Below the pieces are notes generated by a model, which saw only the letters and a program-made list of their open reading frames with translations, had not been told where the DNA came from and ran no database searches. Positions 1 to 12,901 of a DNA stretch of 64,000 bases are shown piece by piece (position 1 is the stretch's first letter; the number at the start of each line of letters is the position of its first letter). The position numbers and the translations under genes are program-made. The stretch is from Certhia americana (taxonomy: Eukaryota > Chordata > Aves > Passeriformes > Certhiidae): positions 434,001-498,000 of the forward strand of contig JAGMWU010000051.1 of the NCBI GenBank assembly GCA_018697195.1, written 5' to 3'.

Positions 1-232
1 AAGACTGGAAAAGACCAAGATCATTGAGTCCAACCTGTGAACAATCCCCAGCTTGTCACCCAGACCAGAGCACTAAGTGCCACATCCAGGCATTCCTTGG
101 TCACCTCCAAGGTGACCACCCCCATGGGCAGCCCCTTCCAATGATTATCATCCCTTTTGGTGCAGAAAATCTTCCTGATGTTCAACCTAAACTTCCTGTG
201 GTACATCTTGAGTCTCCATCTGCTTGTCCTGC
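1..232 (-). mobile_element. CR1 LINE 3' fragment (cut by window edge)
   Basis: The sequence matches the avian CR1 3' region read in reverse: phrases such as gagtccaacctgtga, gaccagagcactaagtgcc and cttcctgatgttcaaccta are typical. It is 5'-truncated, diverged and non-coding, and its 3' end lies before position 1. Confidence 0.85.
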
Positions 233-1790
233 CAACCAAAACATGAATGGTTATTCATCTATGTACATACACCTATATACATCAAATGTGGTTTGTAGGT
301 CTTAGGTTGTTTAAAATTACAGTTCCTCCCCCACCACTCTGGTTTCTGGATAGTCATATTTTTGACATTTACTATTGTATTTTTAGGGCTTTATTCTCCC
401 CTGAATCTGCTCTAATTTTGAATCACATATCATAGGATTTTAAACCTGTCTTCTCCACTCCTGGTGTCCACAGACCTTGCATGTACTCACTTTTGTATTT
501 CCTACATTGCAATTTTACACACCAGTGATCTAGAACCTCTGAGCAAAGTGCTGTCTGCCACATAAATTTCTCCTTCAAAGCTGTTAAAAGGAGTAGGTTT
601 ACACTCAGAAGTCAGTCAGCCTTAATCACTGTCATCACCTTTTGCAAAGTTTGCATTACTGTCTCTTGCAGTGACCGATCACATCCTATCTGAGACCGAG
701 AAAACTTCCTTGAACCTATTTACATCAGTAAATAAGAACAGACTCTGGTGTTTGTGCTACCTCTCTTTTATTGAAAACTCAGAGTGTCTGCCGACATGAG
801 ATGTTTTCCAGGTTTATATTCTGGCTGTAAATAATCTATCTGCAATTGAAATAACTTCTTCTGTTTGTGAAACTCTTTTCCCCACCACTGGCATAAGCGG
901 TTCGCAGCCTGCTTTGGCAAACAAGGAGCTGGAGGGTTGTGCATGCATAAGCTCTGGAAGCTTTTCATTTTCCTGTCCATATTTGCTGGCATTCACCTTC
1001 TGCTAGGTTTCCTGCAGCATTACCTACAGCCTCTGATGATTTCTGTAGGTGCAAAAATATTGTTGCAAGACCTCACATAGCAGGTTCAGGTGATGATTCT
1101 GTACAGCAATTGCCACCAGAAAATCAAAGGAAGGGTGTCTTCTTCATAAGCTGTTCCTAGGCAAATTATTAATTATATTAATAATTATTAATGTGTTTCA
1201 TACACATTTTTTGCAGATTAAGGTTTTTTAGATCAACAATTATGGCAGTCAAATTGGATAGAATTTTTTTTCCTGGCCAAATTTATCATCCATGTGTACT
1301 TTCTTTCTCTGTAAGTAAAGAAATATTGATAGCCATCTCTAACCCCCCAAGGCCTAGAAGGGCCCCTAGATCAGCCCTGGTTTTCCTATAGAAGTTAATT
1401 ATTCACTCCTACATTTACATTGCTGTCTGTTATGTTCCAAGTTCACAGCACTCATTCCCTGTCCATGATATTGCTCTATTGTTTATACTCACAGCAAAAT
1501 ACCATAGCTAAACTTCAGTATATTCCCATGTCTGGATATCCTTTCAGGAAATTATATGGATGCAGAGCATAGCCTAATATTTAGAGTGAAGCACTGTGTT
1601 TAGAAGGTCTAAGTTAAAATTTCACAGACTATAATTTTCTGTCTAAAGAAATTTTTCCACCACCCCATTGAGCTACTTAGGATGAGATGAGAGGAAGAGG
1701 GGGAAATGCATTTATTAAGAAACACTCTTCCTGGGAGATATGTGGAGATCTGTACAGGCATTGGCTTGGCCCCTTAGGAGGTAGGTAGAA

Positions 1791-2080
1791 CATAAAATCA
1801 CAGAATGGTTTGTGTAGGAAAGGACATTAAAGTTCTTCTCATCCCACCCCTGTCACAGACAGGGAGAGGTGCTCCAAGCTCTGTCCAACCTGACCTTGGG
1901 CACTGCCAGGGATGGGGCAGCCAGAGCTCCCTGGGCACCCTGTGCCAGGGCCTCAGTGCCCTCACAGGGAACAATTTCTTTCTAACATCCAATCTAAACC
2001 TACTCTCTGTCAGTGTGAAGCTATTCCCCTTGTTCTGTCACTCCATGCTCTTGCAGTAAGTCCCTCTCTCTCTGTCTCTT
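1791..2080 (-). mobile_element. CR1 LINE 3' fragment
   Basis: It begins with aaaatcacagaatggttt, the reverse of the CR1 (ATTCTGTG) 3' end. It continues with typical CR1 text: ctctgtccaacctgaccttggg, and the choppy CR1 stretch ending ttgttctgtcactccatgc. It is a 5'-truncated, inactive copy. Confidence 0.9.
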
Positions 2081-3304
2081 AAGCTCAAGGTGTGGGTAAA
2101 AGGTTTCTGCTTCCTCTTCTGGAGCTGGTAGACAAAAGACCCATTCTAAAAGTGCATCAGTAATCTCTTCTGGATTCAGAGCAATAAGTCTAATTTCTTC
2201 CTTAAGTTTTCATCTAAGTATGCTTCTAAGTATGTGTTGGCACACGTATAACAGGGAATTTGAATTCTGTTAACTTTATTTTGTGTTTTGTTGATAGCTC
2301 TTCTATGCCATTAAAAACATCTCAGAATATATTTTTGAGCTTTTAGTGGCTTCTGTCTTCCTACTGTATTCACTTCCTTAACAACCTAATATCTGGCATT
2401 TTCATCCCTTGAGTAAGTACTCCTTTTCCTGAAAATGTTTTATAAGAAAACAGTTATAAATGTTATTTCTTCTAGATTTTGTTATACTTTCACATGAAGT
2501 TCACATCCACACAGTATGGTTTGATTTTACCCTAGTGGCATCAAAGAAAGATTTTATCAATGCTTTCCCTATAAATATGTTTTCTTTTCAAAATGATTTT
2601 GGTAAGTTCAGCTGACTGGTATCCTGTACACATTCTCTGGCTGTGAGAATAACTTATGTACCCAAGTCTAGCCTATAAAAACCTGTAGCTATATCTGAGA
2701 AGAATTCCACAACATTTTCTTATCTTTTACTTCTCACACACAATCTCTTGCTTTTTGTCTTGGTGTTTGGCTAAGGTTATGGCTAAAGTTTTGGTTCTGT
2801 GATCCACAGAGCTAAATCAAAATCTGATTACAGCTTTAATCAGTCACAGTCAAAAAAACAGCGCTAAATACAGACAAATACATCAGAGGTCTTTCCATCT
2901 TTTTGTCTCTTCTAGGAAATTTCTATCCCCATAGCTTGATTTTTCCCAAAACTGCAACATTGTGGTTTCCGTAATTTAGAATGGCAACTAGTTTGCTCTT
3001 CTCCTCACAACAAATCTGACCTAGTTCTGTGTGGTAAAAGCCACTTTTGCCTTCTCCCCACTCACTGTCATCATGAAGAGGAAAATGTTGCATGAGCCTC
3101 TTTCAGCTGTGTAAAGACATAGTGGACCAGTGCTGTGACTGACATGAGCCCTGTACTTATCCCCTTTATCTTCTCCTCAGCTTCTAGAGGCTGCCTCCAA
3201 ATTTATGGGACCAGAAAATGCTCAGTCACCACCCCAGTGAGAATCTTGCATTGCTACTTAAAAGCCATAGATAATCTTCTCCAGAATAAGCTAACTGTGA
3301 AAAT

Positions 3305-3360
3305 AGGAAATTAATGAGAAACTGAGGCAGAGAGGGCTCACCACAAAGTCAGGAGACATG
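3305..3360 (-). mobile_element. MIR/CORE-SINE-like remnant
   Basis: The string taatgagaaactgaggcagagagg matches the 3' core of MIR-type tRNA SINEs read in reverse (consensus like gaggaaactgaggcacagagagg). It is short and decayed. Confidence 0.5.
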
Positions 3361-6203
3361 TAAGGACAGGATGAAATTAAATGCTCCATGCCTTTTAAAT
3401 GGCCAGTTCTTCTGCAGCATGTGTCCTCTTGTGTCCTAAGCCACAAAAAACATTGCCATCACGCTCATAGGAGCAATAACATGGGCTTCTTTTTAATCAT
3501 GTTCTAACTGCTCTTGTGCTTGATCTGGAAAGGAAAATACCTGAGACCAACACTTGGAAAACTCTTTTTGTGTAGCAGCTAAGATTAAATAAATGTACCA
3601 CTGAGCTAATAATCAGAGCAAATTTATATCCGAAATTATTTCTGAAAACATGCCTCCGTTTTTTAACAATTTTTTCAAACTAACATTCCTTCCACAATTT
3701 TTCACAGCAACTGTTAGTTCTCCAGATTTTTATGTGAACCATCTTCCTCTCTGAAAAGTCTGCAATCATTCACTGAAGGTACTAATGCTTGAGAGGACAT
3801 TCTGCTCTTTGTCAGACACCACTGCTTTAACAGGATTATTTACAGTGCATAGATTACATTTTTGGGGGCACACGTTCTGAAAATTATTTCATTCCGGTAT
3901 TCAAGCTTATGGGAATTCATCTTTTCTTGATACACTTCATTGAAGAGCAAGAATTAATCACAAAAAGATTTGAGCAAAACTCAGTTTAGCATTTCTAACA
4001 AGTTATTTACTGTTCCCCTCACCCACTTCTGCAGTGGAGAAAAGGGGAGGCTTCAGGTAAAAGCCAAGAGGCTGTAAACTCATCTTTAACTCATGTCGGA
4101 TATTGTAAGTGCCATCCAGTTTCAGAGGAGTGACAGAGAATGGATTTTGCATAGGTTGTTAGAGTCAGACTGATTTTAAGTCAAATAAATACAGAGAAGA
4201 GCAGGTTGAAGAAGGTGATCTGTAAAACTCAGAGCAGGGTTCAGGGTTTACAATATATATCTGTTCTGGTGGCTCTGGAGCTATGCTTATGCACATGCTC
4301 ACATCTTTGGGTCTTGCCTTTCCACTCTGAAGAAGTTTACAGTAAAGTTTTGGGTTACTAAAATACTCATAAGTTAAACTAGTACCTTGGAAAACACCAG
4401 GTGAAATAGTACTTTCCAGAGTTCACAGCTGATTTTCCTGGGTTTTGAAGCAATGTAAGTCTAAGCCAGTATGTCACAGTGCATGAAGTTCCTGTGACAT
4501 ATCCTGGAGGATTGTTATGGAGCATGCAACCACGAAATATGGATCAGAAATATAAAAATGGACACAGAAATCTGCACCTAGTTTGGGCCATGCAAGACAT
4601 CCACAACGGAAACAGAAACTGCATGAGATCTGTTTAGTTTGAAGATTTGTTTGGAAATTCAGAATAAAAACTGCATTTTTCTGAAGTTTTGTTCCAGTCC
4701 ACTAGCTTGTCTAGTGATTCTGAATTCTTCTTTCAGGTAAATCTGGATTGATTTATAAACTGGTATCAAAATCTCACTAAACTTGTGATTTTGAACAGTT
4801 TAAACTGGTCATGCTATAAAATCGAGGTAGACCCAGTGGTTTTGGCTGGCTTTTGAGTGGCTATTTTGAGTTCAGTAGAGCCCCAGGGTCAGGATGGAAA
4901 TCCTGGATGTGCCAAACCTGCCCCACTCCTTGCCATGAGCCTTTGGCTGTGCAGCAGGAGTGCACAGAGGAGCTGGGTCTGCTTCTGCATAGGAGTTCAA
5001 GTGGAGGAATCTGTCCTTTCTCCCCCAGCAGAGGTGCTCTGGTGCTCAGTCACGGAATAAAGTGTGAGAGTGAGTCTGCAAAAGGCTGAAAAGCTGGTCT
5101 GGGCAGCGAGCACTCAGGCAGAAGAGTCACTGCTGCAAGTTCTAGACTTTTACCCAGGTGTGAGTTGGGAGTGTTTTTACTTGTGCTATTATGTCTACTA
5201 TTATTAACCTCTTTCTTCAGCTCATGCCAGATTTTGTCAGTAATATGTGTTCTGAGAGACAAACAGCTCTTTTTGGAACGGGACTTGTGTTTCTGTGACC
5301 ACTTGTTCTGCATCTGTCCTGGGTGATTCAGGAGCAAATTCATCCCCTTGTCTCCTCTGAAGTAATACTCACTGTGCTTCTATGATGTGCATGATTTCAC
5401 ATATTAAATTTATTTCTTGTGCTGCATTTATTTTAAGACTTTATTCAGTCATGTGCCTCTCTGTGCATTTAAAAGGAGCCACAAATATTTATGAGGCAAT
5501 TTTAACACTTACCAATTACTTTTGTGGGCTTTGGTACTTTAATAGCTGTAGTTGTATCAGCCTTGGCTGATATTTCCTAATTATTCATATCCTGACGTGT
5601 TATCAGCCATCATAGAGCATTACCAGCATCGTTTTAAGCTCTCTTCACCTTCTTCAGTCTGGGTTTTATTTGAAAAGCAGACATGCAGTCCCCAGTGAGA
5701 ATTAAAGTAGAAGCATTAGCTTGCAAAATATATGCCAATGACCTAATGATTCTGACATTTTCACAATACAAGCTTTACAAGAAGGCATGCAGACAGCAAA
5801 GTCTGTTTTTCTATCTCATATTTTTTTAATGGCTAAATGTTTGGAGGAAACAAAATGGATTTATTCTGCTCAATCCAGGGTATAATATCAGGACTTATCC
5901 GGTTCCGGGCCCCAGGGCTTCAGACAACTAACAAAACACATCTTACTTCTGCTCTGCTAGTTCTCTGTTATGCTTTTCACATGCAGGAAGAAAGAGTAAA
6001 AGCATAACCCAACTGAATAAAGCAGCATGGCCTGCTATTCTTTGCTTATGAAGCATCACATGATAGACACCAAATTAAGAAGAACCCCCCACCTGTGGTT
6101 AAGTGTGTATGCAACTGTCAAGCCGTTTTATCTAATATAGAGGGAATTTTACCATTCCCTTCACTGCCAGAGTACAAGAATATATTTAAAACGTTAATGC
6201 CTT

Positions 6204-6290
6204 ATCAAAGCATGCTTCATTGTTTATGAATAATCCAGTGATTTCACATAATTTAAATAAAATCAAAGCTGTTCCCTGATCTACTTTGAA
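6204..6290. promoter_or_regulatory. Cluster of three TCF/LEF-type motifs
   Basis: ATCAAAG occurs at 6204-6210 and 6262-6268, and its reverse-strand form CTTTGAA at 6284-6290. All three fit the (A/T)(A/T)CAAAG core bound by TCF/LEF factors of the Wnt pathway. Motif matches alone do not prove function. Confidence 0.25.
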
Positions 6291-8349
6291 ATGCTCCTAC
6301 CTTTCAAATCCTTTGCTCTGATACATTGAAAGAAGGCTATTCTGACATGGTTCTCCTCATAGAGTTTAAGTTGCAATTTGTTTTTTGGCTCTTCAGTCGC
6401 TGTTTATGTAAGGATGTATTGGGATAGGGCTGTCTGCCATGATATGGTAAGAAAAGCAAAGCCATCTTTTCTAATAAAAATAAGATGCTCTTTAAACAAG
6501 AGGCTAAAGGAAATCTATCCTCTCTGTTGACCTTTCAGACTGTGGTAAGCATAGAGCATACAGTGCCAATTTTATGACACAGTCACGTCAAATAGATTGC
6601 ATGTGACATATTTGAGCTGTGATTTCAAAGAAGGTTTAGATGTAAGAGTCAGGAGGGAAAACCCATTCAAATGTGTTCTTGTTACTTTTTGTGCAGTGAC
6701 TTCATGGACCAACCACCTAATGACTAAGACATGCCATATGCAAGAACATTCCCTTAACCACAGATTTTTCTGGCTCATTTGCTTGAAGAACTCCAGTTTT
6801 TTCCTGTCATTGCCCTGGAAATCACAAGCAAATCTGATGGCAGTGTCAAAGACTTAGAGGTGCCTGGCATTTGTTCGGATACTGGACTGGTCATTTCCTC
6901 TTTTGTGTTTTTTCTTTTTCTCTTTTGCAGCCTGTATCTACTCAGGCAATGAGCTAGTTACAGGAATTCCTCATAACTACAAAGAGTGAAGTCCTTGCAG
7001 CAAAAGGCCTTAAATGTCAGAGGTGGAATCCCTTCAAATTCTGCAGGAGTCATACTGTAGTCATCATTGCTGAGTTCTGTGACAAAAATATTCCAAATAC
7101 CTGTCTGTAGAACAAGGACATGTAAGTTTCAGAGGTGGCTTCTCACTAGGTGCAAGAATCCAGTCCTTGCTGAGCACAAGAATCATTAGTTGTTTTCAGA
7201 GACTTAGCCTGGAATTAACATGACTCCTTCCAGCATTTCTTCCCTGCAGTTGCTGTTTCTCTCTGTGCATGTAAAAGCACTGATAGGGCCATCATTAATG
7301 TACAGCACCTCTTTTCTTCTTAACATTGGCTTCTCTTTACTGCAGAGGTGAAAGCTGTGGAAGCCTTCTGCCTTTGAAAAACTACTTAAGATGAAATGGT
7401 TCTGAAGTGCATTTAAAGGTGTTTACTTTAGGCACTTTATTTTTTTCTTTATTTTTATTCCTATTGGAACTGGCTAATGTTATTCATTAAACTAACAATT
7501 TCTCCCCTGCCTGTTCTTAAGTGTGACTTGTGACCTTGCAATCTGTGTATTTTGTCATCACAATGTGTTACCATGGAACTGATTTTGATGTCACGAATAA
7601 GGGCATTGTGAGTTTCCACGTTCCCAAGCATATTTGAGACACAGGTTTGGAAACAAAATGACTTCACCGGTTAAATATTGTTAGATCCTATAGTATATCA
7701 AAGGTAAGAACACTTGTGCCCTATATTCCTTTACATAGAAGAATCCAAGGTTAGGAGTTTCAAAGCAGGTATATACAAGAATGACACTACAAATAGCATT
7801 TCATAAGAATAAATATTTTGTGAGAGTATTGAACTCTAACCCCTTTATGTTACTGTAGACAAAAATCTTTCATATTGTTCATGGAGCCTCCTCAGACTGT
7901 CTGGTGGGGATTCTGTATAAAGAGGAAGAAATGCAGTGTGCTGAACAGCTCCAGGATGCTGCTGGGACTTAACTCCTTCAGGACAATAGTGGCCAAAGGG
8001 AATTTTCCACCCAAGATCACTCACAGGCAGACAGAGGGCAATGTACTATTGCTGCTTTTGAAGCTGAGAGGAGTAGTAAGGATTTTGCAGAAAAGAGCCT
8101 TACACAATGCACAAAGAGAAAATACACTTTTGTTGGGCAGCAGAATGCATGTATTGCATGCTTTAAATTGAAAAAAAAGCAAGTTCCCTCAGTGATCTAC
8201 CTACCCACATGAGGTTAAAAGAGTTCAATGGAATCTCTTGTCAAGCTGTTCCCCAGGGTGTTTAATTCATCACATTTAAAGACTTGATAGCATTCTATTA
8301 TAATGGAGAAGTTTGAAAAGCCTCAAGTGGGGTTAAAATCCTGGGTTGC

Positions 8350-8376
8350 AAAAAAAAAAAAAAAAAAAAAAAAAAA
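8350..8376. repeat. Poly(A) run, 27 bases
   Basis: An uninterrupted A27 run on the plus strand. There is no poly(A) signal or recognisable retroposed sequence directly upstream. Confidence 0.95.
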
Positions 8377-10053
8377 TCGAGTTTAGCAGGAACCATATAT
8401 ACAGTTCTGTTTACTTGATCTGCTGGGGTTTTTTTCCAGATGAGACTTATCCATCCATTGCATTTTGCAATCTATCTCAGTAGCATTTTGCTCCTTGCAT
8501 CAGGCAAATATGTCCTCATTAAGTAAAATTTATGCTAATACCATTCTGATTAGCAGCAGTCATTGATATTCACTCTCATTAGCTAAATTGGTTCACTGGA
8601 AGACATCCCATCAAGGGTTTTTTTTCTGTTTTAAATGGAATATAAAATGTATGGATTCACAGAGAAGACAGATGATGATAATTATACCCTGTGTTTACTC
8701 CAGCCAATTTTTTTTTTTTTATCCTAAAGCCTCCTGAAGTACTTTGCAGCATTTAGATCTGCAAGTAGGGAGAAGACTTTTTCCCCCCTTAGAGAAAAAT
8801 CTCTGTCAGAAATATCGAAGCCATTCTGGTTTTATTGCTGTTAGCACAGATTGCACAAAGGAATCTTCCATTCTGAATTTAGGAGCACTTCTTGATGGGA
8901 CAAAATGCAGGTCACTTCATAGGAAATCTAGCTGGGAAATACGCTCAATTCATGGAGTAATTGGACTTTCTACATGCAGTCTTTTTGGAGTGACCTTGAG
9001 ACTCTGACTTCCCATCTCTATAAGTTGAGCCTGCAGTGATATTGGAAAATCAGTGTGAACCTCGCCTCTAAAAGTACAAAGATCCTGTCTGCTCATCTTT
9101 ATAAATCTTAGTTGAAGGGAATGATTATGTCAGCTGAGAACTGTATTATATTTTCTTATATTAAAACATACATGATCAGTCCAAGCCATGGCTTGATGCA
9201 GTCTGGTATGATGCTGTGATGAATTACTGTCTGTTTTCTCTTAACAAGAGCTCTTTAAGGGCTCTTGTTGGGCAGAAAAGACCAAGTTGGAAGCTGTTAT
9301 TGCCAAGGTGTGATAATCTTGCCATAAACACTATAAGGTCCAAGAACAGGTTTCTTTGTGTGACAGCCTCCCTTTCAAGTGCAAGAAGGAAAGCAGCGCT
9401 CTTAATGCCTTATATTCTTACTCATATTAACAAAAGTCCCAGTTGACATCTCTCTCTATATGCAGACATATCTGTCCTTTACAAACTCTTCCCCTATAAT
9501 TGTCTGATAAAGTTCTGTTTACCTTTAAATATTGACAGTGCACATACTCCATTCTCTTTAAAGAGCAAAAACATTTCTCTGGTCCGTTCAACCCTTGACC
9601 TTACTAGAAGGATTGTAAACAAGGATGTCTCTTCCTGCTAATTTTTTACCTCTTGGATCTGCAATCAATGCTGCTGCTTCATCGAGGCTACCCAGCAGCA
9701 AACAGAGGGCAGCAACCACTGACCACGGGCAATGGTGAGATGGGAAACACTGACCTACAGTGACCTTTGACTGGGCTGGAAATTCCTCAGTTTGCCTTTG
9801 AATTCCCATCACTGAACAGTTCACATCACTCCTGTGATGCGTTTTCACATGTGCACTTCTGCTTCAAGCCGCCTCACTCTTGTATTGATCCAATCTTTTT
9901 TTCTTTGATCAAACTAGTCCCACATCCAAGAGATGCTTTGGAGGGGAGGTCTATGACCACAAGCAGCAATGTGAAACCACCCAGATGCAGATAAATTGCC
10001 ATTCTCTCTTGCTGCACAGAGAAATTGGGTCCTAATGGTACAGCAATTACTCT

Positions 10054-10142
10054 GTTTCCATGGTAACGTGTTAGCCCTATAAATAATGTTTGATGTTTAT
10101 AAACAGTTTACACTGAATTACATACACTATTTGTATGCTAAT
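10054..10142. promoter_or_regulatory. X-box-like, FOX-like and POU-like motif group
   Basis: GTTTCCATGGTAAC at 10054-10067 is close to the RFX X-box inverted repeat, with one departure in the left half-site. A perfect palindrome GTTTATAAAC (forkhead-like) lies at 10095-10104, and ATGCTAAT (POU/octamer-like) at 10135-10142. The grouping suggests an enhancer but is not proof. Confidence 0.3.
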
Positions 10143-12885
10143 ATATGGGATGCACTTACAGTTGTTTCACAGCAATAGAAGAGCAAACAGAAAGCTGAAA
10201 GTTTTGTGAGCACTGCACTGAACCATGTGATTATTGTTTTTTCCCATGTCTATGTCCAAAGGAAAAACTGCATGAGCTGAATCTATTTCCTTTCATAGTG
10301 TATACACTCAATAAGGGAAAAAAAATCCTGGAAAGAAAAACTTACAGAATTAGTAGATTATTTTGCTACTCATCATCATTACTGTACTGAGGGTTTTGTC
10401 CCAGAAGGTAAAAAACATTTAGGTTACAATTCAGTAAAATGCTTCTATGCATGCCTATTTTTAAGCTTGTAAGTGATAAAATACCTTAGTTTGATTTTTT
10501 AAAATTGCTTTCTTTTTTCCACCTTTTATCACTTAACAGCAAAATATTTTCTCTCTTTTAGATTTGGCCATGAGTTTTCACGATTTTTTCACAAAACCAA
10601 CAAAGAGCTGCTGGTATTTGTTGAAATAGCATAATAAATTTACTGCAGTAACAGTTTATTTGCAAGTCACAGATAGCGGTCAGGGAGAAAAGGGGCTACT
10701 ACAAGTATTCAACAGGGTTGCAAGAGTGGTTGCAGAGAAGGCAAATTTTAAGAAGGGGCATGAGGGTGTCCACTGGCAGCTGGAAACACAAGGACAAAGA
10801 TGCAGCTCTGAAATGATGGAGATGTGTTATTATCAGCACATTGGGAGGCACGAAGGGAATTCCTCCTCCCTCCTCCTGCATGCCTGGGGAGGCAGAGCTC
10901 CCTGTGCAGCTCCTTGGGAAGAGGCCAGGGTGGCTGGAGTGCTGCACCTACCTGGGCGAGCTCTAATTGCTGCCTGCTCACTCTGAGAGCAGTGCTTGTG
11001 CTTGCTTGGCTTGAGACCTGGGATGGGCTGGAGCAGCCAGACTGGAAGAGGGAAGCAAAAGCGAGCAGACAAATTTGTGTGACCAGACCAGGGGTGTCCA
11101 TAGGGCACACCACCTGTGGGCAGACACGTAGGCAGTGGTGGGCGCAGCACTGAAACAGCAAGGGAGAGCCATTTACCCTTTGTTAAGGAGTAAATTAAAT
11201 ACATTGCATTAAATTTGTTTCTTGGCAGTCGTCCCAGCTGAGCTGGCGTGCTGGTTGGCTGTGGACGCCCCTGTATTTACATTAAAATAGTTTGGGAAAT
11301 TTCCCCCTTTATTCGTGCCCTGAGTACACAAACTCAATCTCCTCAGTTCGAGCATCTAGGTGTGCTGAGGGCTGAGATTACACCTCTCTGGTGCCTGCTT
11401 CCACACCGTGGCTCTTTGCTGGTGGCAGGGCAGCAATGCCAGAGCAGATGCAGTCTCCGGTGCCTTTGAATTCCTGACACAAGCCACAGCCAAAATGACA
11501 CAAATGGAATATTTGTTTTGTCATCTGGGCAAGAGTCGTTTGCCTTATCCACACTCAGAGTGACTCCTCAACCTGTGCTGGAGCTGTGCAGCAGCAGGCA
11601 GCGTGTTTATTTTGCACTGTTTGGTTGCTGGTCTGGAAAAGAAAGACACTTGGCTTTTGGGAAAGCACCAAGAAAACAGTAAGGCTAAATAACATGGGAT
11701 TCAGTAAAGGGCTGCTAGTGCTGTGACAGGGCTGCACTGTCACTTGGGAGCCTGTTCTTGGGCACTGACTGCATCCTGTCCCTCCCTGTCTTAAAGCACT
11801 TCTCCATCACTGGCCCCCAAGTGTTCTCCTGAGCTGGTGCCACAAGAAGCAGAAACGACCACCCCAAGTTTCCCAGCAGTTTGCCTGTAGCTCCCCAAGT
11901 CTTGTCTTCTGCCCTCTTCTCCCACAGAGGACATAGAAGTACTCATTAACCAAGAAGTGCAGAGAAGCCAAACATCTCCCATTTGGAAATGCTGAAAATG
12001 ACTGAAAGTAGTTCCAGCCATAGATTGCCTGTGGTATGGCTGCTGGTGTGAGTATTCCTGTGTTCCACAAATAGCTGTGGTGAGGTTATAAACCCCTGCC
12101 AAGTCTCTGCCTTGCTGCACCTACTGTGTGCTCCTTGATCCCCATGTTTGATTTGATCTCTCTGACATGTCCTCTGCAACACCTGACCTCAGGGCTGAGT
12201 TTTACCAGGGTTTGCTGAATGAAGGAGAGGGGAAGCTACCCAGTCATTGGGCAATATTTCACAAATGACATCTCAGGGCAGGTCAGTAAGCTCCTATTTA
12301 ATCAGTTGTATTTATTTTAAAACTGTGACAGAATATGATAGCCTGGCTTTGTTTCAATGGTGGGCTTTGGCTGTTTAAATTTTGTTTTCTGTGTCTTGGT
12401 TGGGGTTTTTTTCTATGTATCTTAATATCTTAACACCTTTTGGTTTCATATATTTCTCTAAGATGAAGATGGTGGTATACTCCAGTTTTGTTTGATTTGC
12501 ATGTCTGAATTTGGAAGAGTAACCTAACAATATATCTGATGAAGCTTAGAGATGAAAAATACAGGACTACCTTCTTCTGGAATTGAAATGTGAAACTCCA
12601 CACTGTCACCCAGTCAGGGATTTTTGCAAAAGTAAAAGGAAATAAAGATAATTAGCTGCATTGGAACAGAAATGTTCAAAAAGCTAACATGCTCCTTAGT
12701 TAGGAGTATAGTGATTTCACCATCATGAATACATGAATACACACTCATATACACACTGAAAATTGTTCTCTTTCCAAGGAAGCAAAAAAATTTATGGTTT
12801 CCTTGATTTAAGATAGGGTCTGGTTTGAGCCAGCCAACTAATTTCAGTTTGATATTTGCGAAACCTTTCTGTATCTTGTTCCTCG

Positions 12886-12901
12886 TTTTTTTTTTTTTTT
12901 T
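12886..12901. repeat. Poly(T) run, 16 bases
   Basis: A simple homopolymer tract with no associated element recognised. Confidence 0.9.

Noticed and set aside
10748..11204. Overlapping open frames of 109-137 codons on both strands
   Set aside because: All frames of a GC-rich patch stay open at once; compositions look random, with no domain, no conserved motif and no convincing splice structure.
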